Part shown: piece after piece, positions 9,433 through 18,592 of the stretch
Layout: every line of letters begins with the position of its first letter
Position numbering within the stretch: position 1 is the first letter of the stretch
NCBI RefSeq assembly: GCF_025905425.1
Contig: NZ_CP109603.1
Location: forward strand, 3,550,501 to 3,614,500
Source of the DNA: Pseudomonas putida
Lineage (GTDB): Bacteria; Pseudomonadota; Gammaproteobacteria; Pseudomonadales; Pseudomonadaceae
Direction: 5' to 3'
Length of the DNA stretch: 64,000 bases
Notes under the pieces: generated by a model
Seen by the model: only the letters and a program-made list of their open reading frames with translations
Databases searched by the model: none
Told to the model about the DNA's origin: nothing
Translations under genes and position numbers: made by a program

Positions 9433-11625
9433 TCAGCGCAATTGCAGGCGCCATGCGCGGTGGATGCGGTTGTTGCGGGCAAAGTCCGGGTCCAGTGTCT
9501 GGGCGGTGATTTCCTCCACCGCGTAACGCGCCATCAGGTGCTCATCGAGCTGGAACTTACGGAAGTTGTTGGAGAAATACAGCACGCCACCTGGCTCCAG
9601 GCGTGCCATCGCCAGATCGAGCAACTGCACATGGTCACGCTGCACATCGAACACACCTTCCATACGCTTGGAGTTGGAGAAGGTCGGCGGGTCGATGAAG
9701 ATCATGTCGTAGCTGTCACGGTTGGCTTCCAGCCAGGCCATCACATCGCCCTGCTCCAGGCGGTTACGCTCAGAAAAACCGTTGAGCGACAGGTTGCGCC
9801 GCGCCCAGTCCAGGTAGGTTTTCGACAAGTCGACGCTGGTGGTGCTGCGCGCACCGCCCTTGGCCGCATGCACGGTGGCGGTGGCGGTGTAGCAGAACAG
9901 GTTGAGGAAGCGCTTGCCGGCGGCCTCGCGCTGGATGCGCATGCGCATCGGGCGATGGTCGAGGAACAGGCCGGTGTCCAGATAGTCGGTGAGGTTGACC
10001 AGCAGCTTGACGCCGCCTTCGTTGACTTCCTGGAAGCGCCCTTCGGTGGCCTGGCGCTCATACTGGCGGGTGCCGCTCTGGCGCTCCCGGCGTTTGAGCA
10101 CCACACGCTGAGGCGAAATGCCCAGGGCCTGTGGAATCGCTGCCAATGCATCGAGCAGACGCGCCTGGGCCTTTTCCGGGTCGATCGTACGGGGCGCCGC
10201 GTATTCCTGCACATGCACCCAGTCGTGGTAGAGGTCTACCGCCAGGGCGTACTCAGGCATGTCGGCATCGTACAGACGGTAGCAATCGACCTGCTCGCGA
10301 CGCGCCCACTTGCCCAGCTGCTTGAGGTTTTTTTGCAGACGATTGGCGAACATCTGCGCACCTTCCGACAGGCGCGCGGGTTCACTTGCCTGCGGCTCCT
10401 GGCGCCGGGCATCGGTGTTTTCAGACTGCGCATCGCGACGCTCGCCGGTGACGAACTGGTCGGGCTGCACCTTGAACAACAGCAGCTTGCACGGCAGCGC
10501 ACCGTTCCAGAAAGCGTATTGCTTGTGGCTACGAATGCCCATGCGCTTGCCCAGCTCCGGCGCCCCGGTGAACACCGCCGCTTCCCAGCCCATGCACGCC
10601 TGGCGCAGACGCTCGCCAAGGTTCTGGTAGAGGTACAGCAAGCTGGCTTCGTCGCCCAGACGCTCGCCGTAAGGCGGGTTGCTGATGACCAGGCCTTTCT
10701 GGTTCTGGTCAGGCCGTGGCTCGAAGGTGCTGACTTCACCCTGGTAAATCTTCACCCAGTCGCTCAGGCCGGCACGCTCGACGTTGTTGCGCCCCGGCTG
10801 GATCAGCCGTGGGTCGGCCTCGTAGCCGCGAATCCACAGCGGTGGCTTAGCCAGGCCGGCCTGCGCGCGTGCTTGCCCCTCGTCATGAACCTTGCGCCAC
10901 AGTGCCGGCACATGGCCAAGCCAGGCGCTGAAGCCCCAGCGCTCGCGCTTGAGGTTGGGCGCGATATCCGCGGCAATCATCGCGGCTTCGACCAGGAAGG
11001 TACCCACACCGCACATCGGGTCAGCCAGCGCGCCGCCTTCGGCAGCGATGCGTGGCCATCCGGCGCGAATCAGTACGGCTGCCGCGAGGTTTTCCTTGAG
11101 CGGCGCGGCGCCTTGCTGCAAGCGGTAGCCGCGTTGGTGCAGGCTGTGGCCGGAGAGGTCGAGCGAGAGAATCGCCTCGCCACGGTCCAGGCGCAGGTGC
11201 ACGCGTACGTCCGGGTCGATCTTCTCCACCGACGGGCGCAGGCCTTCACGGTTGCGCAGCTTGTCGACAATGGCGTCCTTGACCTTGAGCGCACCGAAAT
11301 GGGTGTTGTCGATGCCCGAGCCGTGGCCGCTGAACTCTACCGCGAGGGTGCCGTCGGCAGCCAGGTGGTCAGCCCAGTCAACCGCGTTCACGCCGTCGTA
11401 GAGGTCGTCGGCGTTCTTCATGTTGAAGCGCTTGAGCACCAGCAGCACCCGGTTGGCCAGGCGCGACCAGAGGCACAGGCGGTAGGCGGTTTCCATGTCG
11501 GCGGCGCCGCGAATGGCCGAGGTGTGCTCGCGCACCTCATCGAGGCCGAGGCCCTTGGCCTCTTCGGCGAGCAGGCCTTCCAGGCCTTTGGGGCAGGTAA
11601 GATAAAGTTCGAAACGGTCCGACAT
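9433..11625 (-). CDS. rlmL: 23S rRNA (guanine-N2)-methyltransferase, bifunctional RlmKL
   Basis: 730 residues from the ATG at 11625 (MSDRFELYLTCPKGLEGLLA); a longer upstream reading lacks family similarity and was not used. The N-terminal half has a THUMP region and an RlmL methyltransferase with NPPYGERLGD (m2G2445). The C-terminal half has an RlmK methyltransferase with IDPPTFSNSKRMEG (m7G2069). The full-length fusion is typical of gammaproteobacteria. The enzyme uses S-adenosylmethionine and modifies helix 74 of 23S rRNA during large-subunit assembly. Confidence 0.95.
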   Translation of the reverse strand: MSDRFELYLTCPKGLEGLLAEEAKGLGLDEVREHTSAIRGAADMETAYRLCLWSRLANRVLLVLKRFNMKNADDLYDGVNAVDWADHLAADGTLAVEFSGHGSGIDNTHFGALKVKDAIVDKLRNREGLRPSVEKIDPDVRVHLRLDRGEAILSLDLSGHSLHQRGYRLQQGAAPLKENLAAAVLIRAGWPRIAAEGGALADPMCGVGTFLVEAAMIAADIAPNLKRERWGFSAWLGHVPALWRKVHDEGQARAQAGLAKPPLWIRGYEADPRLIQPGRNNVERAGLSDWVKIYQGEVSTFEPRPDQNQKGLVISNPPYGERLGDEASLLYLYQNLGERLRQACMGWEAAVFTGAPELGKRMGIRSHKQYAFWNGALPCKLLLFKVQPDQFVTGERRDAQSENTDARRQEPQASEPARLSEGAQMFANRLQKNLKQLGKWARREQVDCYRLYDADMPEYALAVDLYHDWVHVQEYAAPRTIDPEKAQARLLDALAAIPQALGISPQRVVLKRRERQSGTRQYERQATEGRFQEVNEGGVKLLVNLTDYLDTGLFLDHRPMRMRIQREAAGKRFLNLFCYTATATVHAAKGGARSTTSVDLSKTYLDWARRNLSLNGFSERNRLEQGDVMAWLEANRDSYDMIFIDPPTFSNSKRMEGVFDVQRDHVQLLDLAMARLEPGGVLYFSNNFRKFQLDEHLMARYAVEEITAQTLDPDFARNNRIHRAWRLQLR

Positions 11626-12186
11626 GAGTATTCCAGAGCCTTGGGCTATTTGACTGACGAGGCGACGCATCACCCCGCGATGTTTGCCCGAACACCCTTC
11701 CAGCAGGCGTCCGAGTGGCCTTCCCCTGCGCGCAACCGCGTAGCAGAACGACCGGGCCGCCTGACCGATCAGCACTTCGCCAGGGGCAAAGACAGCTTAG
11801 ATCATCAGGCAGTATTAAAAATTCGAGCGATTCAGGAACCGATGTGACCCTTCGTCGCATTTCAAAATATTTCTGTCACGGCTCAGCAACGCTGGCGAAA
11901 TGACGTCAATGATCGGCAAACCCCGATCATAGCGGGCTCAAGGCCAAATAAGGTTGAGTCGCATTTATTTACTTATCACTACACCCTTGGAAAGGTTACG
12001 TGCTTATGACAAATCGATCATTCACACCGTGACTTGCATTCGTTAGAACTGGTCTCAGGCCGCTTCGCAACGAGGCGGCACCTTCAGCTCGCGACGCCGG
12101 CAGCGAGCGCAAACCGGCAGAATGACTCTGCCCGGCCTCGGAGAGGCCGACGGGACATTACAGTCAACAAGTGAGGGCAACACCCT
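11626..12186. other. 561-bp intergenic region between rlmL and rmf
   Basis: No credible gene. The half nearer rlmL holds its promoter region. The middle is AT-richer (about 11930-12010, with ATTTATTTACTTATCAC), which suits a promoter. The last 100 bp before rmf form three consecutive stem-loops, listed separately. Confidence 0.7.
12087..12149 (+). promoter_or_regulatory. Structured 5' leader of rmf (three stem-loops)
   Basis: Three adjacent inverted repeats: GCTCGC (12087-12092) with GCGAGC (12103-12108); CCGGCAG (12114-12120) with TCTGCCCGG (12127-12135, one bulge); and CGGCCTC (12133-12139) with GAGGCCG (12143-12149), a perfect 7-bp stem with loop GGA. The second and third share bases 12133-12135, so they may compete. 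They end 38 bp before the rmf start. There is no T run after them, so mRNA stability or translational control is more likely than termination. Confidence 0.5.
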
Positions 12187-12402
12187 ATGAGAAGACTTAA
12201 GCGTGATCCGTTGGAAAGAGCATATTCACGTGGCTACCAATACGGGGTCACCGGCAAATCCCGCGAACTTTGCCCCTTCAATCTTCCTTCTGTTCGCCAA
12301 GCCTGGATCAACGGCTGGCGTGAAGGTCGCGGTGATAACTGGGACGGCATGACTGGCACCGCTGGCATCCATAGACTCAACGAAAATCACGCCGTTGGCT
12401 GA
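12187..12402 (+). CDS. rmf: Ribosome modulation factor
   Basis: 71 residues with the diagnostic start MRRLKRDPLERAYSRGYQYG and the SRELCPF segment of the family. RMF binds 70S ribosomes in stationary phase, blocks the peptidyl-transferase/exit region and, with a hibernation factor, promotes 100S dimers. A ribosome binding site (GTGAGGG) lies 9 bases upstream and a terminator follows. Expression is usually tied to slow growth and ppGpp. Confidence 0.97.
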   Translation: MRRLKRDPLERAYSRGYQYGVTGKSRELCPFNLPSVRQAWINGWREGRGDNWDGMTGTAGIHRLNENHAVG

Positions 12403-12461
12403 TCGAGGACACTGAATTCGATTTACCATGCACGCCCCATCCGGGCGGCGGGCGAAGGCCC

Positions 12462-12488
12462 AGGGGCCCCTTGATGGGGCCCTTTTTT
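12462..12488 (+). terminator. Intrinsic terminator of rmf
   Basis: Stem GGGCCCC / GGGGCCC with a five-base loop, followed by six T. It lies 60 bp after the rmf stop and just before the convergent pyrD stop. Confidence 0.9.
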
Positions 12489-12496
12489 ATGGCCGG

Positions 12497-13519
12497 TTAC
12501 CTTGGCATCGCGGCGATGGCATCCACTGCCTCGCGGATCAACGCAGGGCCTTTATAGATGAAGCCGGAGTAAATCTGCACCAGGCTGGCACCCGCAGCGA
12601 TTTTTTCGGCGGCGTGGCGGCCCTCGGTGATGCCACCAGCAGCAATGATCGGCAGCTTGCCACCCAGCTCACCTGCCAGCACCTTCACGGTGTGCGTGCT
12701 CTTTTCCAGCACCGGCGCGCCCGACAAACCACCGGCTTCGCCCCCATAAGGCAAGCCTTCGACGCCTTCACGGCTCAGCGTGGTGTTAGTGGCGATCACC
12801 GCGTCCATGCCCGATTCCATCAGCGCAGCAGCCACCAGCGCGGTTTCCTCGTCGTTCATGTCCGGGGCGATCTTAATCGCCAACGGCACGCGCTTGCCAT
12901 GCGTCACCGCCAACTGCTCACGGCGCTCGGCCAAGGCATCGAGCAACTGCTTCAGCGAGTCGCCAAACTGCAGGCTGCGCAAGCCCGGCGTGTTCGGCGA
13001 GCTGACGTTGACGGTGATGTAGGTGGCATCGGTATAGATCTTGTCCAGGCAGATCAGGTAGTCATCGACCGCACGCTCGACCGGTGTGTCGAAGTTCTTG
13101 CCGATGTTGATGCCCAGCACGCCGTTGTAGCGCGAAGCACGCACGCGCTTGAGCAGATGATCGACACCCAGGTTGTTGAACCCCATGCGGTTGATGATCG
13201 CCGTCGCCTCAGGCAGACGGAAAATCCGCGGTTTGGGATTGCCCGGTTGCGGGCGTGGGGTGACAGTACCGATCTCGACGAAGCCGAAGCCCAGTTGCGC
13301 AAAGCCGTCGATTGCCGCGCCATTCTTGTCCAGGCCGGCGGCAAGGCCCACCGGGTTGGCGAAGTTCAAGCCCATGACCGACACCGGCAAGGCCGCCGGC
13401 TGCTTGCACAGCATGCCATTGAGGCCAAGACGGCCACCGGCACCAATCAGGTCCAGCGACAGGTCGTGGGAGGTTTCCGGAGAAAGCTTGAACAGCAGCT
13501 GGCGGGCCAGGGTATACAT
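12497..13519 (-). CDS. pyrD: Dihydroorotate dehydrogenase (quinone), class 2
   Basis: 340 residues from the ATG at 13519 ([20 protein letters not shown]). The amphipathic N-terminal helix that docks class 2 enzymes to the membrane is present, as are [13 protein letters not shown] (FMN/substrate region) and [11 protein letters not shown], whose Ser is the catalytic base of class 2 enzymes. It oxidises dihydroorotate to orotate in pyrimidine synthesis and passes electrons to ubiquinone. A longer in-frame reading reaches 13858 but runs into the divergent nasS gene and its promoter, so it was rejected. Confidence 0.96.
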   Translation of the reverse strand: MYTLARQLLFKLSPETSHDLSLDLIGAGGRLGLNGMLCKQPAALPVSVMGLNFANPVGLAAGLDKNGAAIDGFAQLGFGFVEIGTVTPRPQPGNPKPRIFRLPEATAIINRMGFNNLGVDHLLKRVRASRYNGVLGINIGKNFDTPVERAVDDYLICLDKIYTDATYITVNVSSPNTPGLRSLQFGDSLKQLLDALAERREQLAVTHGKRVPLAIKIAPDMNDEETALVAAALMESGMDAVIATNTTLSREGVEGLPYGGEAGGLSGAPVLEKSTHTVKVLAGELGGKLPIIAAGGITEGRHAAEKIAAGASLVQIYSGFIYKGPALIREAVDAIAAMPR

Positions 13520-13599
13520 GGGCGGGCAAGGCTCGGGGTGAATGAGCTGGCGATTATAGCCAGCGCACGGCTGGCATGACAGTAAATCCTGGGGCTGCT

Positions 13600-13615
13600 T
13601 GGCACATGCGTTGCT
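13600..13615 (+). promoter_or_regulatory. Sigma-54 (RpoN) promoter of nasST
   Basis: TGGCACATGCGTTGCT matches the consensus TGGCACGN4TTGCW at every conserved position except one. The invariant GG (13601-13602) and GC (13613-13614) have the required 10-base gap between them. It lies 43 bp before the nasS start. A sigma-54 promoter with NtrC-type activation fits nitrogen-limitation control of nitrate assimilation. Confidence 0.85.
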
Positions 13616-13658
13616 TCGCTCACCGCACACTGCCTTTTCAGTACGGGCGAGGAACCTT

Positions 13659-14873
13659 GTGAACACAGCACCCCGAACAACGCCCCTGGCCTGGGTCAAC
13701 GGCAGCGATGCGCCGGAGAAACCCAGCCTGAACATTGGTTTCATGGCCCTCACCGATTGCGCCTCGGTCGTGGTCGCCGCCACCCAGGGCTTTGCCCAGC
13801 AGTACGGTCTTACCCTCAACCTCAGTCGCCAAGGCGCCTGGGCGGGTCTGCGCGACAAACTGGTCAGCGGCGAACTGGATGCCGCGCACTGCCTGTACGG
13901 CCTGGCCTATGCCGTGCATCTTGGCATCGGCGGTGTGCCGGCCAGTGGCATGGCCGTACTCATGGGGCTGAACCAAAATGCCCAGGCCATCAACCTTTCC
14001 CCTGCCCTGCAACGCAAGGGCGTGACCAGCCCTGAGGCACTGGCGCGCCTGGTGCACCAGCATGGCGCACGCCTGACCTTTGCCCAGACCTTCCCCACAG
14101 GCACCCACGCCATGTGGTTGTACTACTGGCTGGCGAGCCAAGGCATCCACCCGCTGCGCGATGTTGACAGCGTGGTAGTGCCGCCCGCGCAGATGGCCGC
14201 GCATATCCAGGCCGGCCGCATCGATGGCTTTTGTGTGGGCGAACCCTGGGCGGCCGATGCCGTCGCCAACCGCCAGGGCTTTACCCTGGCGACCAGCCAG
14301 TCGATCTGGCCAGACCACCCGGAGAAGGTCCTCGCTTGCGCCCGCGCCTTCGCCGAGCAGTACCCCAACAGTGCCCGCGCCCTGATCAAGGCGATCCTGG
14401 CGGCCAGCCGCTTCATTGAACAAAACCCGCAGAACCGCCGCAGCACCGCGCAGCTGCTCAGCGGCAGCGCCTATCTGGACACGCCGGTGGGCAATATCGA
14501 GCCACGCTTGCTCGGTGACTACCAGGATGGGCTGGGCAACCAGTGGCAAGACCCCCATGCCCTGCGCCTGTTCGATCAGGGCCAGGCGAACATGCCGTAC
14601 CTGTCCGATGGCATGTGGTTCATGACCCAGTTCCGCCGCTGGGGCCTGCTGCGTGACGACCCCGACTACCTTGGCGTGGCCAGCCAGATCCAGCAACTGG
14701 CGCTGTATCGCGAAGCAGCGGATGCCCTCGGCATCCCTTGCCACCACCCGTCGATGCGCAGCAGCCTGCTGATCGACGGCACACGTTGGGACGGCAGCGA
14801 CCCCTACGGCTATGCCCGCAGCTTCCGCCTGCACGCGCTGGGCGACACACCCGAAGCCCGCGTTGGCCTGTGA
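13659..14873 (+). CDS. nasS: NasS, nitrate-sensing NrtA/CmpA-like protein
   Basis: 404 residues from a GTG at 13659, chosen because a Shine-Dalgarno (GGCGAGGAA) lies just upstream and the sigma-54 promoter precedes it. It belongs to the NrtA/CmpA nitrate/bicarbonate-binding family ([20 protein letters not shown]) but has no signal peptide, which marks it as a cytoplasmic sensor rather than a transport component. In the NasST system of proteobacteria, NasS binds and holds NasT when nitrate or nitrite is absent and releases it when they are present. nasT follows 11 bp downstream. Confidence 0.92.
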   Translation: MNTAPRTTPLAWVNGSDAPEKPSLNIGFMALTDCASVVVAATQGFAQQYGLTLNLSRQGAWAGLRDKLVSGELDAAHCLYGLAYAVHLGIGGVPASGMAVLMGLNQNAQAINLSPALQRKGVTSPEALARLVHQHGARLTFAQTFPTGTHAMWLYYWLASQGIHPLRDVDSVVVPPAQMAAHIQAGRIDGFCVGEPWAADAVANRQGFTLATSQSIWPDHPEKVLACARAFAEQYPNSARALIKAILAASRFIEQNPQNRRSTAQLLSGSAYLDTPVGNIEPRLLGDYQDGLGNQWQDPHALRLFDQGQANMPYLSDGMWFMTQFRRWGLLRDDPDYLGVASQIQQLALYREAADALGIPCHHPSMRSSLLIDGTRWDGSDPYGYARSFRLHALGDTPEARVGL

Positions 14874-14884
14874 GGGGGATGAAC

Positions 14885-15460
14885 ATGCTGCGTATCCTGC
14901 TGATCGACGACACACAAAACAAGCTGGGCCGGCTCAAGGCCGCCCTGAGCGAGGCAGGCTTTGACGTGATTGAAGCCCCGAGCCTGACCATCGACCTGCC
15001 CGCCTGCGTCGAAACGGTGCATCCGGACGTCGTGTTGATCGATACCGACTCACCGGACCGTGACGTGATGGAACAAGTGGTGCTGGTCAGCCGCGACCGC
15101 CCCCGGCCCATCGTGCTGTTTACCGACGAGCATGACCCGGGGGTGATGCGCCAGGCTATCCAGGCGGGGGTCAGTGCCTACATCGTCGAGGGCATCCATG
15201 CCGCGCGGCTGCAGCCGATCCTGGATGTGGCCATGGCCCGCTTCGAAAGCGACCAGGCGCTCAAGGCGCAGCTGGTGGCGCGCGACCAGCAACTGGCCGA
15301 GCGCAAGCGCATCGAACAGGCCAAAGGCCTGCTGATGAAGATGAAGGACTGCAACGAAGAGCAGGCCTACACCCTGATGCGCCGCCAGGCCATGAGCCGC
15401 CAACAGAAGCTGATCCAGGTGGCCGAGCAGATCATCGCTATGCACGAGATGCTGGGGTGA
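14885..15460 (+). CDS. nasT: NasT, ANTAR-domain transcription antiterminator
   Basis: 191 residues. I chose the second of two nearby ATGs (14885) because the AGGGGG site is 6 bases away; 14879 is too close. The N terminus is a receiver-like domain with Asp53 at the usual phosphoacceptor place (VVLIDTDSPD). The C terminus is an ANTAR RNA-binding domain (RKRIEQAKGLLMKMKDCNEE...). NasT binds a hexaloop hairpin in the leader of nitrate-assimilation operons and prevents termination. A matching leader with such a hairpin and a terminator begins immediately after this gene, ahead of the nitrate transporter. Confidence 0.94.
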   Translation: MLRILLIDDTQNKLGRLKAALSEAGFDVIEAPSLTIDLPACVETVHPDVVLIDTDSPDRDVMEQVVLVSRDRPRPIVLFTDEHDPGVMRQAIQAGVSAYIVEGIHAARLQPILDVAMARFESDQALKAQLVARDQQLAERKRIEQAKGLLMKMKDCNEEQAYTLMRRQAMSRQQKLIQVAEQIIAMHEMLG

Positions 15461-15556
15461 AGCTCTAGGGAAAGTCTAAAAGGCTGTCGCAATCCATGTG
15501 GGAGCGAGTTAACCCATACCCCGAGTTGGCCCAGCTCTTGCTGAAGAAACCACACC

Positions 15557-15576
15557 GGTAGCCAACGGCGGTTGCC
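15557..15576 (+). promoter_or_regulatory. ANTAR-type hexaloop hairpin in the transporter leader
   Basis: GGTAGCC-AACGGC-GGTTGCC forms a 7-bp stem (two G-U pairs) closing a six-base loop with A at position 1 and G at position 4, the signature recognised by ANTAR proteins. It lies between nasT and the leader terminator. I could not find an equally clear partner hexaloop. A weaker hairpin (TGTGGG / CCCATA) with a ten-base loop starting AGCGAG lies about 40 bp upstream. Confidence 0.7.
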
Positions 15577-15590
15577 CACATAACCCCGAC

Positions 15591-15643
15591 AAAGACGTCG
15601 CTCACCCCTCCACAGCCGTGGACCGGGTAGCGGCGTCTTTTTC
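15591..15643 (+). terminator. Leader terminator ahead of the nitrate transporter
   Basis: AAAGACGTCGCT (15591-15602) pairs with AGCGGCGTCTTT (15629-15640) with one G-U pair. Inside it ACCC/GGGT and TCCAC/GTGGA extend the stem to a four-base loop, and a T run follows. It lies 30 bp before the transporter ATG and after nasT, so it would stop read-through unless antitermination occurs. This makes it the expected target of NasT control. Confidence 0.85.
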
Positions 15644-15673
15644 GTTCCGTTGCATTGCCGAGTGAGGTGTTCG

Positions 15674-16885
15674 ATGAGTACCAGCTTCTGGAAATCCGGG
15701 CATGTGCCCACGCTGTTCGCCGCGTTCCTGTATTTCGACCTGAGCTTCATGGTCTGGTACCTGCTCGGCCCGCTGGCGGTGCAAATCGCGGCCGACCTGC
15801 AGTTGAGTGCACAGCAACGGGGCCTGATGGTGGCCACGCCGATTCTGGCCGGTGCGATATTGCGATTCGCCATGGGCCTGCTGGTCGATCGCCTTTCGCC
15901 AAAGACTGCCGGCCTGATCGGCCAGGTCGTGGTCATCATTGCCCTTGCTGGCGCCTGGTACCTGGGCGTGCACAGCTACGAGCAGGCCCTGCTGCTGGGC
16001 GTGTTCCTGGGCTTCGCTGGTGCCTCGTTCGCGGTCTCGCTGCCGCTGGCTTCGCAGTGGTACCCGCCGCAGCACCAAGGCAAGGCCATGGGCATCGCCG
16101 GTGCCGGTAACTCCAGCACCGTGTTCGCGGCATTGCTGGCACCCGCCCTGGCTGCGGGCTTTGGCTGGAACAACGTGTTCGGTTTTGCCCTGATCCCGCT
16201 GTCGCTGACCCTGGTGGTGTTCGCCCTGCTGGCGCGCAATGCGCCCGAGCGGCCCAAGCGCAAGGCCATGGCCGACTACCTCAAGGCCCTCGGTGACCGC
16301 GACAGCTGGTGGTTCATGTTCTTCTACAGCGTTACCTTCGGCGGATTCATCGGCCTGGCCAGCGCCCTGCCCGGCTACTTCAGCGACCAGTATGGCCTGA
16401 GCCCGGTCACCGCCGGCTACTACACCGCCGCCTGCGTTTTTGCCGGTAGCCTGATGCGCCCGCTCGGCGGCGCCCTGGCCGACCGCTTTGGCGGCATCCG
16501 CACCCTGTTGGGCATGTACAGCGTGGCCGCCATGTGTATCGCCGCGGTCGGCTTCAACCTGCCCAGCGCGGCGGCTGCGCTGGCGCTGTTCGTCAGCGCC
16601 ATGCTCGGCCTGGGTGCCGGCAACGGCGCCGTGTTCCAACTGGTACCGCAACGCTTTCGCCAGGAAATCGGCGTGATGACAGGGCTGATCGGCATGGCCG
16701 GTGGTATCGGCGGCTTCCTGCTGGCTGCCGGGCTTGGCACCATCAAGCAGCACACCGGCGACTACCAGTTGGGCTTGTGGCTGTTCGCCAGCCTCGGCTT
16801 GCTGGCCTGGTTCGGCCTGCACGGCGTCAAGCAGCGCTGGCGCACCACCTGGGGCTCGGCCGCCGTCACTGCGGCGCGGGTCTGA
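15674..16885 (+). CDS. nasA: Nitrate/nitrite transporter, MFS NarK/NasA family
   Basis: 403 residues from the ATG at 15674, with a Shine-Dalgarno (AGTGAGGTG) upstream. It has about 12 hydrophobic segments and the family's nitrate signature regions (GAGNSSTVFAALLAPALA; later GLGAGNGAVFQLVPQRF). It should import nitrate for assimilation. The position behind nasST and the leader terminator, and before the kinase and cobA, supports assimilation over respiration. The symbol follows common Pseudomonas usage; narK-type naming is also seen. Confidence 0.9.
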   Translation: MSTSFWKSGHVPTLFAAFLYFDLSFMVWYLLGPLAVQIAADLQLSAQQRGLMVATPILAGAILRFAMGLLVDRLSPKTAGLIGQVVVIIALAGAWYLGVHSYEQALLLGVFLGFAGASFAVSLPLASQWYPPQHQGKAMGIAGAGNSSTVFAALLAPALAAGFGWNNVFGFALIPLSLTLVVFALLARNAPERPKRKAMADYLKALGDRDSWWFMFFYSVTFGGFIGLASALPGYFSDQYGLSPVTAGYYTAACVFAGSLMRPLGGALADRFGGIRTLLGMYSVAAMCIAAVGFNLPSAAAALALFVSAMLGLGAGNGAVFQLVPQRFRQEIGVMTGLIGMAGGIGGFLLAAGLGTIKQHTGDYQLGLWLFASLGLLAWFGLHGVKQRWRTTWGSAAVTAARV

Positions 16886-16894
16886 GGCACGCCA

Positions 16895-18565
16895 ATGAGC
16901 CTGCAACTGAACTTTGCCCACGCCAGCGCCACCGGGCCGCGCGCAGAAAACCAGGATGCCCTACGCCTGGTTACCCCTGCGCCGGAACTGGCCGCCAGCA
17001 AAGGCTACCTGTTCGCCCTCGCCGACGGCGTCAGCCAATGTGCCGATGGCGGCCTGGCAGCACGGGCCAGCTTGCAGGCACTGGCCCTGGACTACTACGC
17101 CACCCCCGCCACCTGGAGCGTGGCGCAGGCGCTGGATCGCCTACTGCTGGCGCAGAACCGTTGGCTACGCGCCCAGGGCAGTGGCCAGCCGCTGTTGACC
17201 ACCCTCAGCGCACTGGTGCTGCGCGGTAGGCGTTTTACCCTGGCGCATGTTGGCGACTGCCGCGTCTACCGCTGGCACAAGGGCCGTCTGCAGTGCCTGA
17301 GCGAAGACCATGTCTGGGACCAACCTGGCATGCAGCATGTACTCAAGCGCGCACTGGGCCTGGATCAGCACCTGCTGGTGGATTATCTGGACGGCGAGCT
17401 GCAGGCGGGCGAGTGTTTCGTGCTCTTGAGCGACGGCGTCTGGGCCAGCCTGGGTGACCGGCATATCGAGTCGGTCTTGCGAGAGCAGCCCGACCTGCAG
17501 CTGGCCGCCGATACCTTGGTCGCCAGCGCCCATCTCAATGGCAGCCAGGACAACGCCAGCGCATTGCTGGTGCAGGTGGAACAACTGGGGCCGGCCAACC
17601 TGGGCGATACCCTGGCGCAGCTGCAACAATGGCCTGTGCCCGGCCCCCTGCGCGAGGGCCAGGCGATTGATGGCTGGCAGGTCGAAACGCTGCTCTCCAA
17701 CAGTCGCCAATCCCTGCTGTACCGGGTACGCGATGGCCAAGGCCAGGCGTGGCTGCTCAAGACCCTGCCCGCCGCGCGCGAACAGGAACCGGGGGCCGCA
17801 CAAGCGTTGCTGATGGAGGAATGGTACCTGCGCAGGGTCGCAGGGCGGCACTTCCCCGAGCTGCACGTCGCCAGAGAGCGCCAGCATCTGTACTACGTGA
17901 TGCGCGAATACCCTGGTCAGAGCCTTGCAACGCTGCTCGCAGAGCATGGGCCGCTAACCTTGGCGCAGTGGCTGGAAATGGCCCGGCAACTGCTGCAGGC
18001 GGTCGGCGCCCTGCATCGGCGCAACTTGCTGCACCGGGACATCAAACCCCAAAACCTGCACGTGGGCACCGATGGCCAATTGCGGCTGCTGGACTTTGGC
18101 CTGGCTTACTGCCCTGGTCTGTCCGAAGACCCGCAGCACGAGCTGCCCGGCACGCCGTCGTTCATCGCCCCGGAAGCCTTCGACGGCCAGCCCCCAAGCC
18201 CGCGGCAAGACCTCTATGCTGTCGGCGTGACGCTCTACCACCTGCTGACCGGCCACTACCCCTATGGCGAAGTCGAGCCGTTTCAGCGACCGCGCTTCGG
18301 CCAGCCGGTCAATGCTTCGCGGTATCGCCCCGACCTGCCGGAATGGCTGCAACGCAATCTGCAGCAAGCGGTGGCGGCCGACCCTGCGCAACGCTTTGAA
18401 ACCGCCGAACACTGGTTGCTGCTGCTCGAACGCGGCGACCGCCAGGACCTACCCCACCGCCCCCGGCCCCTGCTCGAACGCGAACCCCTGAAAGTCTGGC
18501 GCACGCTGGCCCTGCTGTCGCTGCTGTGCAATCTGATCCTGCTGCTCACCCTGCTCAAAGGCTGA
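16895..18565 (+). CDS. Fused PP2C protein phosphatase - Ser/Thr protein kinase, membrane-anchored
   Basis: 556 residues. The N-terminal PP2C domain (about 1-230) has the metal-binding motifs ADG (43-45), GD (120-121), SDG (179-181) and DN (219-220). The C-terminal Hanks-type kinase (about 258-515) has Lys289, HRDIKPQN (380-387), DFG (400-402) and APE (425-427). A single hydrophobic helix at about 536-554 ends the protein, so both domains probably face the cytoplasm. The glycine-rich ATP loop is missing (LLSNSRQSLLYRVRD in its place), so kinase activity is not certain. It starts 10 bp after the transporter and is followed by cobA, so it belongs to the nitrate operon. Its target is unknown. Confidence 0.92.
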   Translation: MSLQLNFAHASATGPRAENQDALRLVTPAPELAASKGYLFALADGVSQCADGGLAARASLQALALDYYATPATWSVAQALDRLLLAQNRWLRAQGSGQPLLTTLSALVLRGRRFTLAHVGDCRVYRWHKGRLQCLSEDHVWDQPGMQHVLKRALGLDQHLLVDYLDGELQAGECFVLLSDGVWASLGDRHIESVLREQPDLQLAADTLVASAHLNGSQDNASALLVQVEQLGPANLGDTLAQLQQWPVPGPLREGQAIDGWQVETLLSNSRQSLLYRVRDGQGQAWLLKTLPAAREQEPGAAQALLMEEWYLRRVAGRHFPELHVARERQHLYYVMREYPGQSLATLLAEHGPLTLAQWLEMARQLLQAVGALHRRNLLHRDIKPQNLHVGTDGQLRLLDFGLAYCPGLSEDPQHELPGTPSFIAPEAFDGQPPSPRQDLYAVGVTLYHLLTGHYPYGEVEPFQRPRFGQPVNASRYRPDLPEWLQRNLQQAVAADPAQRFETAEHWLLLLERGDRQDLPHRPRPLLEREPLKVWRTLALLSLLCNLILLLTLLKG

Positions 18566-18592
18566 GCACACCTTGCCGATGAGGAAACAACG

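Noticed and set aside
9400..11847. 815-codon plus-strand frame opposite rlmL
   Set aside because: A compositional shadow of rlmKL; no family features.
13520..13858. N-terminal extension of pyrD
   Set aside because: It would overlap nasS and its sigma-54 promoter and is not part of the class 2 enzyme. The ATG at 13519 gives the normal length.
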